Source: Inquilinus sp. KBS0705
GTDB taxonomy: Bacteria; Bacteroidota; Bacteroidia; Sphingobacteriales; Sphingobacteriaceae
Direction of reading: 5' to 3'
Length of the DNA stretch: 64,000 bases
Assembly: GCA_005938025.2 (NCBI GenBank)
Contig: VCCI02000001.1
Location: 1,798,001-1,862,000 of the forward strand
The stretch's first letter is position 1. Each line of letters begins with the position of its first letter. The notes under the pieces are model-generated. The model was not told the DNA's origin, ran no database searches, and saw only the letters and a program-made list of their open reading frames with translations. The translations under genes were made by a program, and so were the position numbers. Positions 6,907 through 16,013 of this stretch are shown here, piece by piece.

Positions 6907-8259
6907 ATGAAGCATAATATCATTATAAGTAAGCAAAGCAAAACGGTATCGGGCACGGTACAGCTCACCGGCTCAAAAAGCGAGTGCAACCGTGCATTGG
7001 TTATTGAGGCGCTGAGCGATGGCAAGGTAAAGGTTGAGAATATATCTGACGCGGCCGATACGGTTACTTTAGCAGCTATACTCAGGGAGTCGAAAGTTGA
7101 AAGCCCTAAAGTTGTTGTTGGTACAGATGAAGCACATGAAGTTGAAGAGATAGGGAACGAAATTGCAGACTCAAGACTTCAGACTCAAGACTCAAGACTT
7201 GTAAACATAGGCCCTGCCGGTACAGCTATGCGTTTTTTAACAGCATATTATGCCATAGGCCATCAGGAAATTATATTAACAGGCAGCGAGAGGATGAAGC
7301 AAAGGCCGATAGGGATATTGGTTGACGCGTTGCGAGGTTTGGGTGCCCATATTGAATATGAAGAAAATGAGGGGTACCCCCCTATCAAATTAAAAGGTAG
7401 TTTTGAGCAGCAAACTCGTAAGATCAGTATTAAGGGTAATATAAGCAGTCAGTATATTACTGCCCTGTTACTCATCGCTGCCAAACTGCCTTTTGGTTTG
7501 GACCTGCACATCGAAGGCGAGCTAACCTCGCGCCCGTATGTAGAAATGACGTTAGCTATGCTTAGGCAGGCAAATATACAGCACACCTGGGCCGATAATG
7601 TCATTTCCATATCACATCAGGATTTTGCAGATACATCGCTGCATGTGGAACCTGACTGGAGCGCGGCATCGTACTGGTATGCTATAGCCGCTTTAAGCGA
7701 TGAAGCCGAACTATTTTTACCCGGCCTTACCTCATACAGCTTGCAGGGCGATAGTGTAATAACCGAGATAATGGCCAACTTTGGCATCACATCACAGTTT
7801 AAGGATGGCGGCGTGTATTTAACCAAAGAGGTAAAGCCCATCTATCGTAAGATATTTGATATGAAGGAATGCCCCGACCTGGCACAAACCGTTGTTGTGG
7901 TTTGCGCCGTATTGGGCCACGACGCGACATTTACCGGGCTGGAAACCTTAAAAATTAAAGAAACCGACCGTATATTAGCCCTGCAAACCGAACTGGCAAA
8001 AATTGGCGTTAAGCTGATAGAAAAAGGGCAGGTTTATAAGCTGGATTGCAGCGAAAAGCAATTACCGCAACGGGTTTTTATCAACACCTACGACGACCAC
8101 CGTATGGCCATGGCTTTTGCGCCGCTGGCAACTGTGATACCCGAGGTGGAGATAGAAGATGCCGATGTGGTAGAAAAATCGTACCCGGCGTTTTGGCAAC
8201 ACCTGCAAAGTGTAGGGTTTGCCCCCCATCCCCCTGAAGGGGGAGCAAAAGTGCTTTAA
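6907..8259 (+). CDS. aroA: 3-phosphoshikimate 1-carboxyvinyltransferase (EPSP synthase)
   Basis: Joins shikimate 3-phosphate and PEP to give EPSP. The 450-residue protein has the family landmarks GSKSECNRALV (23-33), GPAGTAMRFLTA (loop 102-113), GNISSQYITALLL, SRPYVEMTLAML, a KETDR motif and YDDHRMAMAFA near the end. The PEP/glyphosate loop reads GPAGTAMRF: the usual Asn is Pro and the usual Pro after Arg is Phe. About twelve residues before the loop (ADSRLQTQDSRL) come from a GACTCAA microrepeat. The last residues (PHPPEGGAKVL) come from a CCCCCTGAAGGGGG palindrome, so repeats have entered the gene twice without breaking the frame. Cotranscribed with its neighbours. Confidence 0.95.
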   Translation: MKHNIIISKQSKTVSGTVQLTGSKSECNRALVIEALSDGKVKVENISDAADTVTLAAILRESKVESPKVVVGTDEAHEVEEIGNEIADSRLQTQDSRLVNIGPAGTAMRFLTAYYAIGHQEIILTGSERMKQRPIGILVDALRGLGAHIEYEENEGYPPIKLKGSFEQQTRKISIKGNISSQYITALLLIAAKLPFGLDLHIEGELTSRPYVEMTLAMLRQANIQHTWADNVISISHQDFADTSLHVEPDWSAASYWYAIAALSDEAELFLPGLTSYSLQGDSVITEIMANFGITSQFKDGGVYLTKEVKPIYRKIFDMKECPDLAQTVVVVCAVLGHDATFTGLETLKIKETDRILALQTELAKIGVKLIEKGQVYKLDCSEKQLPQRVFINTYDDHRMAMAFAPLATVIPEVEIEDADVVEKSYPAFWQHLQSVGFAPHPPEGGAKVL

Positions 8260-8303
8260 TAAAATAATTTATACATTTAACAAATAAATCCCCCTTTAGG
8301 GGG
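8230..8303. repeat. paired CCCCCT-AGGGGG palindromes at the aroA-aroC junction
   Basis: CCCCCTGAAGGGGG (8230-8243) lies inside the last codons of aroA. CCCCCTTTAGGGGG (8290-8303) lies ten bases before the aroC ATG and is followed by CTAGGGGGT, which touches the start codon. The two near-identical palindromes could fold as separate hairpins or with each other, and the second may limit access to the aroC start. Confidence 0.75.
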
Positions 8304-8312
8304 CTAGGGGGT

Positions 8313-9404
8313 ATGGCAGGTAATTCATTCGGTCAATTATTCAGGATAACAACATTTGGCGAATCGCATGGCGAGGCTATTGGCGTAATTATCGACGGCT
8401 GCCCCGCGGGCTTAACGGTAGACCTGGATTACATACAGGGCGAGCTGGACAAGCGCAAACCGGGACAATCAAAAATTACCACCCAGCGTAAAGAGAGCGA
8501 CGAGTTCAGGATACTATCGGGCACGTTTGAAGGCAAAACCACCGGTACGCCTATCGCCATGATCATCCCTAACGAAGATCAGCGATCTAAAGATTACGGG
8601 CATAATGTAGATGTATTTCGCCCATCGCATGCCGATTACACCTACCAAACCAAATACGGCATTCGCGATCATCGTGGCGGCGGCCGTTCGTCTGCCCGCG
8701 AAACCGCGGCGCGCGTTGCAGCCGGGGCAATAGCCAAACTATTGCTAAAAACACAAGGCATTGAAATTGTTGCGCATGTAAGCAGCGTTGGCCGTATAGA
8801 TGCGCCGAACGTATTTATTGAGGATACCAACGAATTTATAGCCGAGCGCGAAAAAAACATTGTGCGTTGTGCCGACCCGGCCACTGCCGAAGAAATGATA
8901 GCCTTTATAGACGATATACGCAAACAAGGCGATACCGTTGGTGGCAAGGTTAGCTGCTATGTAAAAAACTGCCCTGTGGGCCTTGGAGACCCCGTGTTTG
9001 ATAAGCTGCATGCCGACTTAGGCAAGGCGATGCTAAGCATTAATGCTGTGCATGGTTTTGAATTTGGTTCGGGTTTTAGCGGCAGCGAGATGCGCGGATC
9101 GGAGCATAACGATATATTTATTAAAAACGCTGCCGGTGATGTAGGCACCCGTACCAATTTTTCGGGTGGTATACAAGGGGGCATCAGCAACGGTATGCCT
9201 ATTGAGTTTAAGGTGGCTTTTAAACCGGTTGCTACCATTATGCAAGCCCAGCAAACCATAAACAGCGAAGGTAACGCCGCCGAAATATCGGGCAAAGGCC
9301 GCCACGACCCATGTGTAGTACCCCGCGCCGTACCAATTGTTGAAGCGATGGCCGCCCTTGTTTTAGCAGACCACTGGCTACGTAACCGAAATTCAAAACT
9401 GTAG
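8313..9404 (+). CDS. aroC: chorismate synthase
   Basis: Last shikimate-pathway enzyme, forming chorismate from EPSP with reduced FMN. The 363-residue length is normal. Signatures are GESHGEAIG near the N-terminus (16-24), RPSHADYTY, and [22 protein letters not shown] (126-147), with a C-terminal [16 protein letters not shown]. It is the last gene of the attenuated pheA-aro operon. Its stop codon overlaps a GAGACGCAA palindrome that may act as the 3' hairpin of the transcript. Confidence 0.97.
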   Translation: MAGNSFGQLFRITTFGESHGEAIGVIIDGCPAGLTVDLDYIQGELDKRKPGQSKITTQRKESDEFRILSGTFEGKTTGTPIAMIIPNEDQRSKDYGHNVDVFRPSHADYTYQTKYGIRDHRGGGRSSARETAARVAAGAIAKLLLKTQGIEIVAHVSSVGRIDAPNVFIEDTNEFIAEREKNIVRCADPATAEEMIAFIDDIRKQGDTVGGKVSCYVKNCPVGLGDPVFDKLHADLGKAMLSINAVHGFEFGSGFSGSEMRGSEHNDIFIKNAAGDVGTRTNFSGGIQGGISNGMPIEFKVAFKPVATIMQAQQTINSEGNAAEISGKGRHDPCVVPRAVPIVEAMAALVLADHWLRNRNSKL

Positions 9405-9466
9405 AGACGCAATACTTTGCGTCTCTGATATGCATTCAAACAAACGAGACGCAAGGTATGCGTCTC
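9403..9466. repeat. pair of GAGACGCAA palindromes between aroC and the convergent AlkD-like gene
   Basis: 9403-9426 has arms AGAGACGCAA/TTGCGTCTCT with a TACT loop and overlaps the aroC stop. 9446-9466 has arms GAGACGCA/TGCGTCTC with a five-base loop. Two copies of one REP-type hairpin lie in the convergent gap. No T-run, so terminator activity is uncertain. Confidence 0.8.
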
Positions 9467-9471
9467 TACCG

Positions 9472-10182
9472 TTAACACTTCACCTCTTTCTTTTTAGTTG
9501 CAATGCCGCCACGTTTATCCCATACCTTTTTAATATAATCGGTAGCAAGGGGTACTTTGCAGGCTGTGCCGTGCTTATCAACAGTTACCACCCCTATTCT
9601 GCCAGCTATTGCCATGGCTTCGTCAGCTAAAGCAGCTACGTAACTGCCCACACAAATAACATAGTTGTTCATGTGGTAGCAAACCCTGTCTTCGCTGTGT
9701 TTGATATCCAACTCGGCGCGTTGCAATAGGCTTTTCAATTTTTCCATATCCAACTCGTTATTGGGTTGCAGTGCCACCAGATTACTTAGAGTGGCCCATC
9801 CTGTAGCGGCAACATGTTCAACAGGGCTATCGATCCATTTTAGCGCCAGTTCAAAGCCGTTGGGGTTACCAGCGGCTACCCATGGTACGGTATACTCGCT
9901 AATGTTGTTAGATGTGGCATGCTCCGCCCAGGTTTGCAGGTCGTCTGTGGTCATTTTGGCATCGTCGGCAATCAATCCGGCCAGGTACATGGCATCGGCA
10001 TTGCCGGTGGCAAACAGATCTTTCGCCAGCTGGTAGTCCTTTTTTATCTTCTTTTGTATCGGTTTTAAATACTCCACCTTTACACCAAAAAAGGGCTCCT
10101 TAACACCATGTTTCAGCAATATCTTTTTAATGCTGTCGCTGCCTTTTTCCTGCAGTTCGGTCATTATTTCGGTAACGGTCAT
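9472..10182 (-). CDS. DNA alkylation repair protein (AlkD-like HEAT-repeat family)
   Basis: A 236-residue all-helical protein of the AlkC/AlkD superfamily, whose members excise or bind N3- and N7-alkylated bases by wrapping DNA with HEAT-like repeats. Family-like segments include YFGVKVEYLKPI-type text (FFGVKVEYLKPIQKKI, 31-46), a long helical run through LAGLIADD, and WVAAGNPNGFELALKWIDSP. I do not see enough to tell whether the catalytic Asp/Trp set of AlkD is complete. A basic tail (KKVWDKRGGIATKKKE) ends the protein. Monocistronic, convergent with aroC and divergent from the MFS gene. Confidence 0.85.
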   Translation of the reverse strand: MTVTEIMTELQEKGSDSIKKILLKHGVKEPFFGVKVEYLKPIQKKIKKDYQLAKDLFATGNADAMYLAGLIADDAKMTTDDLQTWAEHATSNNISEYTVPWVAAGNPNGFELALKWIDSPVEHVAATGWATLSNLVALQPNNELDMEKLKSLLQRAELDIKHSEDRVCYHMNNYVICVGSYVAALADEAMAIAGRIGVVTVDKHGTACKVPLATDYIKKVWDKRGGIATKKKEVKC

Positions 10183-10287
10183 CGCGGTGTGGTTTGATTA
10201 TTAAATTTATGATATTTTCCTGCATTAAAATGCAAACAGTAAATCTCAAATCCTATTTTTGATTTTAAACCCTTACACCCCTAAACC

Positions 10288-11481
10288 GTGTCGATATTCA
10301 GCCTTTATAAAAACGCCTACCGCGGCTTATCGCCTAACAGCTGGTACCTTAGCCTGGTAATGCTGATAAACCGCAGTGGTACTATGGTAGTGCCTTACTT
10401 AAGCCTTTATTGTGTAGAAAAACTGGGCTTTAGCATTACGCAGGCAGGGTTTATTATGGCCTTGTTTGGTGTGGGCTCAATACTGGGTGCTTTTGCAGGC
10501 GGTAAACTGATTGACCGCTTTGGCTTTTACGATTTGCAGATAGGCACCCTGCTAAGCGGTGGCCTGCTGTTTATTCTATTAGGTTATCAGCATACATTTA
10601 TTACCTTGGCTATAGGTACATTTTTATTAAGCTTTTGCAACGAGGCCTTTCGCCCGGCAAACTCAACAGCGGTGGCGCATTACAGCACGCCTGAAAATAA
10701 AACCCGCTCCTACTCGCTCAACCGTTTGGCCGTAAACCTTGGCTGGGCCTTTGGTGGTGGCCTGGGTGGGGTACTGGCATCGTTTAGTTACAGTTATTTG
10801 TTTTGGGTAGATGGCTGCACCAACATTATAGCCGCGCTGATATTACTAAAGCTGATGCCCCGCTCGGTTATTAAAAAAAGCGAGGTAGTAAAAGATAAAA
10901 ATGTAAAGGTAGCATCGCCGTATAAGGATGGGGCCTACATGATGTTCATTCTTTTATCTACCCTGTTTGGCTTGTGCTTTTTCCAGTTTTTTATTATGGA
11001 ACCGGTGTTTTACCGCCTTAAATGGCACTTCAGCGAACGCCTGATAGGTTTGTTGCTGGCTTTAAATGGTTTGCTGATAGTAGCCGTAGAAATGGTACTG
11101 ATACACTACCTGGAGCGCAAAAGGCACGGGCTTATCTATATAACAAGTGGGGTTATTATAGCAGGCATAGGCTTTGTATTGCTTAACATTTTACCGGCCG
11201 GTGTGGCTACAGCGGTATTGGTAGTAGTAATTATAACTCTGGGCGAAATAATGAGCATGCCTTTTATGAATGCTTACTGGATAGCCCGCACAAACGATTA
11301 TAACCGCGGGCAATATGCTGCATTGTATACCATGTCGTGGTCGGCGGCGCAAATTTTGGCACCAGCTTTGGGGAGCCAGGTTATAGCCTATGGTGGTTTT
11401 AATTTGCTTTGGTGGTTGCTTGGCGTTTTAAGCTTTGCTACCGCTGCCGGCTATTTTGTGTTATACAAAAGCGAAAAATAA
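10288..11481 (+). CDS. MFS transporter
   Basis: A 397-residue polytopic protein with about twelve membrane segments and the major-facilitator loop 2-3 signature GGKLIDRFGFYDLQIGT (70-86). The N-terminal text (LINRSGTMVVPYLSLY) resembles the MdtH/YceL-type drug exporters, but substrate cannot be assigned. The start is a GTG at 10288; no ATG gives a complete first helix. The following HAD gene begins 38 bases downstream on the same strand, so they may be cotranscribed. Confidence 0.88.
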   Translation: MSIFSLYKNAYRGLSPNSWYLSLVMLINRSGTMVVPYLSLYCVEKLGFSITQAGFIMALFGVGSILGAFAGGKLIDRFGFYDLQIGTLLSGGLLFILLGYQHTFITLAIGTFLLSFCNEAFRPANSTAVAHYSTPENKTRSYSLNRLAVNLGWAFGGGLGGVLASFSYSYLFWVDGCTNIIAALILLKLMPRSVIKKSEVVKDKNVKVASPYKDGAYMMFILLSTLFGLCFFQFFIMEPVFYRLKWHFSERLIGLLLALNGLLIVAVEMVLIHYLERKRHGLIYITSGVIIAGIGFVLLNILPAGVATAVLVVVIITLGEIMSMPFMNAYWIARTNDYNRGQYAALYTMSWSAAQILAPALGSQVIAYGGFNLLWWLLGVLSFATAAGYFVLYKSEK

Positions 11482-11519
11482 CCGAACCAACAGGGCAGCT
11501 TTTACCTTAATTGTTAATA

Positions 11520-12149
11520 ATGAAACGCGTTTTAATTTTAGACCTCGACAACACCATATATCCGGTTAGCCAGATAGCCGACCACCTGTTTGGCCGCTTA
11601 TTTACCATGATAGATGAAGAGTTGGCCGAAGAGGACCGGCAGGCTGCCGAAGAGGCCAAGCACGAGCTTACCCGCCGCCCCTATCAGCAAGTAGCAGATG
11701 ATTTTGGCTTTAGCAACGAGCTTAAAACCAAGGGCCTTGAGCTGCTGAAAAACTGCACTTACGATTTGCCTATGCAGCCTTATGATGAGTACGATACGCT
11801 GCGTAATATAGCCATTGATAAGTTTTTGGTGACCACAGGCTTTACTAAGCTGCAAATGAGCAAGGTAAAAATGCTGGATATTGCCGCTGATTTTAAGCAG
11901 GTTTATGTGGTAGACCCCGAAGAATCGGACCAAACCAAGGGGGATATATTTAACAAAATAATGCAGGAGAATGGCTATGCCCTTGGCGATGTACTGGTAA
12001 TTGGCGACGACCCAAAATCTGAGATAAAGTTTGCTAAAGAGCTGGGTATTGAAACTTTTCTGTTCGATCCGGAAAGCAAACACCCTGATGCCGAGGTAAC
12101 CTACCGCGGTACGGATTATAGCGAGATTGAGCGTATCATCGCACAATAA
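11520..12149 (+). CDS. HAD-superfamily hydrolase
   Basis: A 209-residue soluble phosphatase-like protein. Motif I is LDLDNTIYP (Asp8 nucleophile, Asp10), motif III is the Lys in DQTKGDIFNKI, and motif IV is VLVIGDDPKSEI. The helical cap between motifs I and II is typical of subfamily IA. The ATG at 11520 is preferred over an upstream TTG because the family starts right before the first strand (MKRVLILDLDNT). Substrate unknown. It converges on the DinB gene, with stops three bases apart. Confidence 0.85.
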   Translation: MKRVLILDLDNTIYPVSQIADHLFGRLFTMIDEELAEEDRQAAEEAKHELTRRPYQQVADDFGFSNELKTKGLELLKNCTYDLPMQPYDEYDTLRNIAIDKFLVTTGFTKLQMSKVKMLDIAADFKQVYVVDPEESDQTKGDIFNKIMQENGYALGDVLVIGDDPKSEIKFAKELGIETFLFDPESKHPDAEVTYRGTDYSEIERIIAQ

Positions 12150-12152
12150 CAA

Positions 12153-12665
12153 TCATTCGCTCATCAGCACCTTTACCGTAACTATCAATTGGCCCAAATG
12201 CCGCATAGTGTGCTCGGCGCTGTGCACATAAAGGCCCAACACGGTTGATGGCAACTGCGCCCGGCCTACGCCCCTAAATTGGGTTAAGGTGGCTTCATCA
12301 GCTTTGCTTAACTGTAATAATGCCGCATCAATCTGCGTGTTAAAATTGCTAACTAATTCGGTAACTGTGTATATTTTATTGGTCGGTTTACCCTCTGCCG
12401 ACAGGTAGCTTAATTGCCCGGGGGTTAAAACCTCGGCACGTGCATAAGTAAATAACCTGTCGAGTACGCCGGTTAAGTGCTGCAAATGGAAAGCCGGCGA
12501 TGCCATTCCCGCAACCTTTTGATATAACAACTCATCCGGAAAGCCTTGCATAAGTGCCGTCAGTTCTTCACGCGCCTGTAATAGCGCGTGCGCAACAGGT
12601 TGCAGCAAAGCGGGCATGTTACTTAAAGGGCCGCGCAGCCATACTTCGGGTTGGTTAGTTGCCAT
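12153..12665 (-). CDS. DinB-like metal-binding four-helix protein
   Basis: A 170-residue DinB/YfiT-superfamily protein. These are four-helix bundles with three metal-binding histidines, here likely in FHLQHLTGVLDR (first histidine pair region) and HSAEHTMRHLGQL near the end. Some relatives use bacillithiol or mycothiol as thiol-transferase cofactor; most, like this one, have no known role. Monocistronic and divergent from the first L,D-transpeptidase gene. Confidence 0.82.
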   Translation of the reverse strand: MATNQPEVWLRGPLSNMPALLQPVAHALLQAREELTALMQGFPDELLYQKVAGMASPAFHLQHLTGVLDRLFTYARAEVLTPGQLSYLSAEGKPTNKIYTVTELVSNFNTQIDAALLQLSKADEATLTQFRGVGRAQLPSTVLGLYVHSAEHTMRHLGQLIVTVKVLMSE

Positions 12666-12752
12666 GTGCTTTAAGTGTGTAAAACTATTTGTGGTATAGG
12701 TATTGTTATGTGTAAACCAAATTTATAATATTAAATACCGATACACTCAAAT

Positions 12753-14297
12753 ATGAAAAGAATTCTTTTACTACCCCTCATTGTACTTCTTTCGGCCTTT
12801 ACCCTAACTTTCCAAAGCTGTAAGAAAAAAAGCCGGTCAGACATGGGCAACCAGCTTTACCTGAAAACCAAAAACAAGGTTTTTAAAGATGTAACACCCG
12901 AAGGCCTCGCCGAAGTTTTTAAAAAGGTTTTGGTTGAAGAGCGATCTAAAATGGATAACCCGCAGCTAATAACCGCTTACTACGAGCAAAACGATTATGA
13001 CCCGGCTTTTGTAATGGATCATATTTTTAATGGTGATGTTGATTTAACTGCCAACTATTTTGAAAAAGTGAGCCAGCACGGCCTTGATCCCAAAATGTTT
13101 AAAGCCGACCAGATAAAAGCTTTGGTTGATAAATTCCAGGATAAAAAAGGGATAAAAACCTTAGATGAGGCTTACCATGATATTGCAAAACTGGAGATAT
13201 TAACAGCCAACTCGCTGATAAACTATTCAAACGCGTTGCAGTATGGTATGGTTAGTCCGCGTAAAATATACGCACGTTACTTTACCGAAACCCTGCGCCC
13301 CGATAGTGCAAGCATGTCAAAAATATTCTATATAAAAGATATGAAGCAGTACCTGGATAGCATACAGCCTAAAGACCCGCAATACCTTGCCCTGCAAAAG
13401 GCACTGGTTACAGGCAGCACTGCGCCGGGCATGAGCAAAGAAGAAACCACCCGTTATTTAGTGGTTAACCTGGAGCGCCTGCGCTGGAAAAACAAACCAA
13501 CGCAACCTAAGTATGTAATAGTGAACATACCCGACTATCGCTTAGATGTGATGGAGAACGGCAAATCGACCCTGAACATGAAAGTTTGTGTGGGCGAAGG
13601 CCGTAACACCGATAATGCCAATACCCTTGTTGAATATGACGAAAGCGATAAAGTTGACCGCCCCTTTACCCGCGAAACCCCGCAGCTAAACAGTATGATA
13701 TACGAGGCGCAGGTAAACCCGGTATGGAACATTCCTAACAGTATTGCTACTAAAGAAATCATCGTTGAAGCCCAAAAAGACCCTTACTACCTTTCAAATA
13801 AAGGTATAGATGTGTACCAAAATGGCAAAAAGGTAGACGACCCTGAAACCATTAAATGGGCCGATGCTACAGCTGATAAATACGAATTTAAACAACGCCC
13901 CGGCGACGATAACTCGTTAGGTAAGATCAAATTCCTGTTCCCTAACAAAAGCAGCGTTTACCTGCACGATACCCCTGCAAAAAGTGCTTTCGGATTAACA
14001 GTACGTGCTGTAAGCCACGGTTGTGTACGTTTAGAGAAACCACAGGATCTGGCACAATCCCTATTTGGTGCCGGTGAAACCTACGACACCATTGTGAAGG
14101 ATATGAGCGAGAATAATGACAAACCTACTGACATAGCCCTACCTAAAAAAGTACCGGTATACATTACCTATGTTACCTGCTGGGCCGACGAAAGCGGCAC
14201 CATCCAGTTTCGCCCGGATGTTTATGGTTTAGATGTGGTATTGTATGGCCACCTGCAAAAGTTTTTACCAACCAGCAGCCAAATAGCCGCCTTGTAA
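12753..14297 (+). CDS. L,D-transpeptidase lipoprotein (YcbB/LdtD-like)
   Basis: A periplasmic peptidoglycan cross-linking enzyme that makes 3-3 bonds or anchors proteins to the wall. The N-terminus is a lipoprotein signal with lipobox FQSC followed by a lysine-rich stretch. A long helical scaffold domain (about 30-240) is followed by the YkuD catalytic domain (about 255-440). Its signature is HDTPAKSAFGLTVRAVSHGCVRLE with catalytic Cys424 and the preceding His. The length (514) and order match the YcbB subgroup. It converges on a second, unrelated-type L,D-transpeptidase, and the two share one bidirectional terminator. Confidence 0.93.
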   Translation: MKRILLLPLIVLLSAFTLTFQSCKKKSRSDMGNQLYLKTKNKVFKDVTPEGLAEVFKKVLVEERSKMDNPQLITAYYEQNDYDPAFVMDHIFNGDVDLTANYFEKVSQHGLDPKMFKADQIKALVDKFQDKKGIKTLDEAYHDIAKLEILTANSLINYSNALQYGMVSPRKIYARYFTETLRPDSASMSKIFYIKDMKQYLDSIQPKDPQYLALQKALVTGSTAPGMSKEETTRYLVVNLERLRWKNKPTQPKYVIVNIPDYRLDVMENGKSTLNMKVCVGEGRNTDNANTLVEYDESDKVDRPFTRETPQLNSMIYEAQVNPVWNIPNSIATKEIIVEAQKDPYYLSNKGIDVYQNGKKVDDPETIKWADATADKYEFKQRPGDDNSLGKIKFLFPNKSSVYLHDTPAKSAFGLTVRAVSHGCVRLEKPQDLAQSLFGAGETYDTIVKDMSENNDKPTDIALPKKVPVYITYVTCWADESGTIQFRPDVYGLDVVLYGHLQKFLPTSSQIAAL

Positions 14298-14320
14298 TTA
14301 CAGCACATTACTAAAAAGAA

Positions 14321-14356
14321 AAGCCCGTTAACATTAACTGTTAACGGGCTTTTTTG
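14321..14356. terminator. bidirectional terminator between two L,D-transpeptidase genes
   Basis: AAGCCCGTTAAC (14321-14332) pairs perfectly with GTTAACGGGCTT (14340-14351), with A-rich sequence before and T6 after. It can serve both converging genes. Confidence 0.9.
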
Positions 14357-14370
14357 TAAGCGTTATATAA

Positions 14371-15171
14371 TTAAAGCTTTGCCATTGTTGTAGAATCTGC
14401 GGTTAATGCAGAGTCGGGCATTATGTACTTCTCAGGTGCGGTTTCGTCAAGCAAATTAGATCTATAGCGGGCATCGTTACCATTAATAAATAGCATTGTT
14501 TTGCCTTTAATGGTATTGATAACCGTTTGTGCAACCTCTGGCGATATAGCAGGGCAACCAAAGCTGCGGCCTAAGCGGCCAATTTGGTTAATGGTATTTT
14601 GGCATACATAATCTGCAGCGTGTACCACTATACCACGGGCACGTGCAGCACTGTTAATGCCATTATCCAAACCATCCAATCGTAACGATTGGCCGTGTTT
14701 GCCTATATATACATCATCCGTAAGGTAAAAACCCAGGCTGCTTTGGTGCGACTCGTTATTGTTGCTAAAGCGGTTGGCCATATCATCGCCACTGCCCTGC
14801 CCGTGCGCTACCCATGTGTTTAATACCAGGGTTTTGTTCAGCATATCAACAATCCACATGCGCTTTTCGCGGCTCGATCGGTTAAAATCAATAACGGTGA
14901 TAATATTGCTATTGGCAGGTAGTTTATTAGCCAATTTAAGGTTTAAGTAGCCGGTAACCGCTTTTTGAAATACCGCAACATCCAGCCCGGTTTGTTGCAG
15001 GTTGGCTGTTTGATATATATTTGATACATACTGCGTAAACACTTCTTTAGCAGTTAATGTATGTGTAATGCTTTTGTTATTTGATTTGTTGGCACCAGCC
15101 GGTCTCCAGCTGATAACAGATACTGAAAACAGCAACATTGCGCCAAAAATCCACCACAAGTGTTTTCTCAT
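14371..15171 (-). CDS. secreted murein L,D-transpeptidase catalytic domain protein (YkuD_2 type)
   Basis: A 266-residue exported protein with an N-terminal signal or anchor (LWWIFGAMLLFSVSVISW). The catalytic domain has GFYLTDDVYIGKHGQSLRLDGLD and GIVVHAADYVC, then LGRSFGCPAIS, with His in VVHAA and nucleophile Cys206. This is the divergent YkuD_2 group, common in Bacteroidota. Activity (L,D-transpeptidase or carboxypeptidase) is inferred from the family. Its location next to the YcbB-type enzyme suggests shared use in wall remodelling. Confidence 0.88.
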   Translation of the reverse strand: MRKHLWWIFGAMLLFSVSVISWRPAGANKSNNKSITHTLTAKEVFTQYVSNIYQTANLQQTGLDVAVFQKAVTGYLNLKLANKLPANSNIITVIDFNRSSREKRMWIVDMLNKTLVLNTWVAHGQGSGDDMANRFSNNNESHQSSLGFYLTDDVYIGKHGQSLRLDGLDNGINSAARARGIVVHAADYVCQNTINQIGRLGRSFGCPAISPEVAQTVINTIKGKTMLFINGNDARYRSNLLDETAPEKYIMPDSALTADSTTMAKL

Positions 15172-15365
15172 AATTATTTGGGTTTAATACAATAATCAAT
15201 TAAAAAGGTACCGCAGATTTAGGGTTTATTTACTGGAACTAATTGTGATTAGTAGAACAAATATACGAAAATTACCCGCTTTTATTGTCACGACAATCTA
15301 ACGATATACTTAAATGAAATATTATTTCAGTAAAGTTAAATAACACTAACCATTTATCCAAACAA

Positions 15366-15395
15366 AAAGGGGAAAATGTTACCATCCTCCCCTTT
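15366..15395 (-). terminator. terminator of the nitroreductase gene
   Basis: AAAGGGGA (15366-15373) pairs with TCCCCTTT (15388-15395); read on the minus strand it ends in a T-run, 40 bases past the nitroreductase stop. The rest of the 263-base gap up to 15434 is AT-rich promoter-like sequence for the L,D-transpeptidase. Confidence 0.6.
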
Positions 15396-15434
15396 GCTCA
15401 TTATATACTTTAAAAGTTTATTAACCCCCGGTGC

Positions 15435-16013
15435 TTATTTATGCCAAACAATTTTATCCTCAACAGGAATGTTGCGTTTACCTTCGGGCTGTACGTCGGT
15501 ATAACCTAAAAATAAAACACCCAGTATGCTATCCTCTTCGCCTAAGCCAAAGTGCTGGGCATATGCCGGTTTTAACACCATACCACCTGTGCTCCAAAAA
15601 GCGCCGATATTAAGGGCTGTAGCACCTAATAACAGGTTTTGCACCGCGCACGATGCTGCTATCACCTCTTCAAATACAGGTATCTTAGGCAGCGCGCCAC
15701 GCTTTTGGTAAGCTATTACCACGTGCGACGAGTTATTGCCCTGGTTGGTTAAGTTGGTATAAACAGTTGGGTTAAAGCTTTCGCCGGGGTTAGCCGCTTT
15801 GTATAATTCGGCATGTTGCGCGCAATAAACAGATGGTTCTTCAAAAACTATAAAACGCCATGGTTCGGTATTGCCATGGTTGGGTGCCCAGTCCGCAAGC
15901 TCCAATATTGATGCTATGTGGCCATTAGGTATTTTATTACCATTCATGGTAGAGGGTTTAATAGTGCGGCGTTTTTTTATGTTATCGGCGATTGCTGAAA
16001 ATGTAGTATCCAT
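15435..16013 (-). CDS. nitroreductase family flavoprotein
   Basis: A 192-residue FMN-dependent oxidoreductase. Family signs are the N-terminal RRTIKPS, the FMN-binding ADWAPNHGNTEPWRFIVF, and the later ASCAVQNLLLGATALNIGAFWSTGG and LGVLFLGYTDV. The motif ADWAPNHGNTEPWRF resembles YdjA-type enzymes. The physiological substrate is unknown. Monocistronic, with its own terminator. Confidence 0.88.
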   Translation of the reverse strand: MDTTFSAIADNIKKRRTIKPSTMNGNKIPNGHIASILELADWAPNHGNTEPWRFIVFEEPSVYCAQHAELYKAANPGESFNPTVYTNLTNQGNNSSHVVIAYQKRGALPKIPVFEEVIAASCAVQNLLLGATALNIGAFWSTGGMVLKPAYAQHFGLGEEDSILGVLFLGYTDVQPEGKRNIPVEDKIVWHK

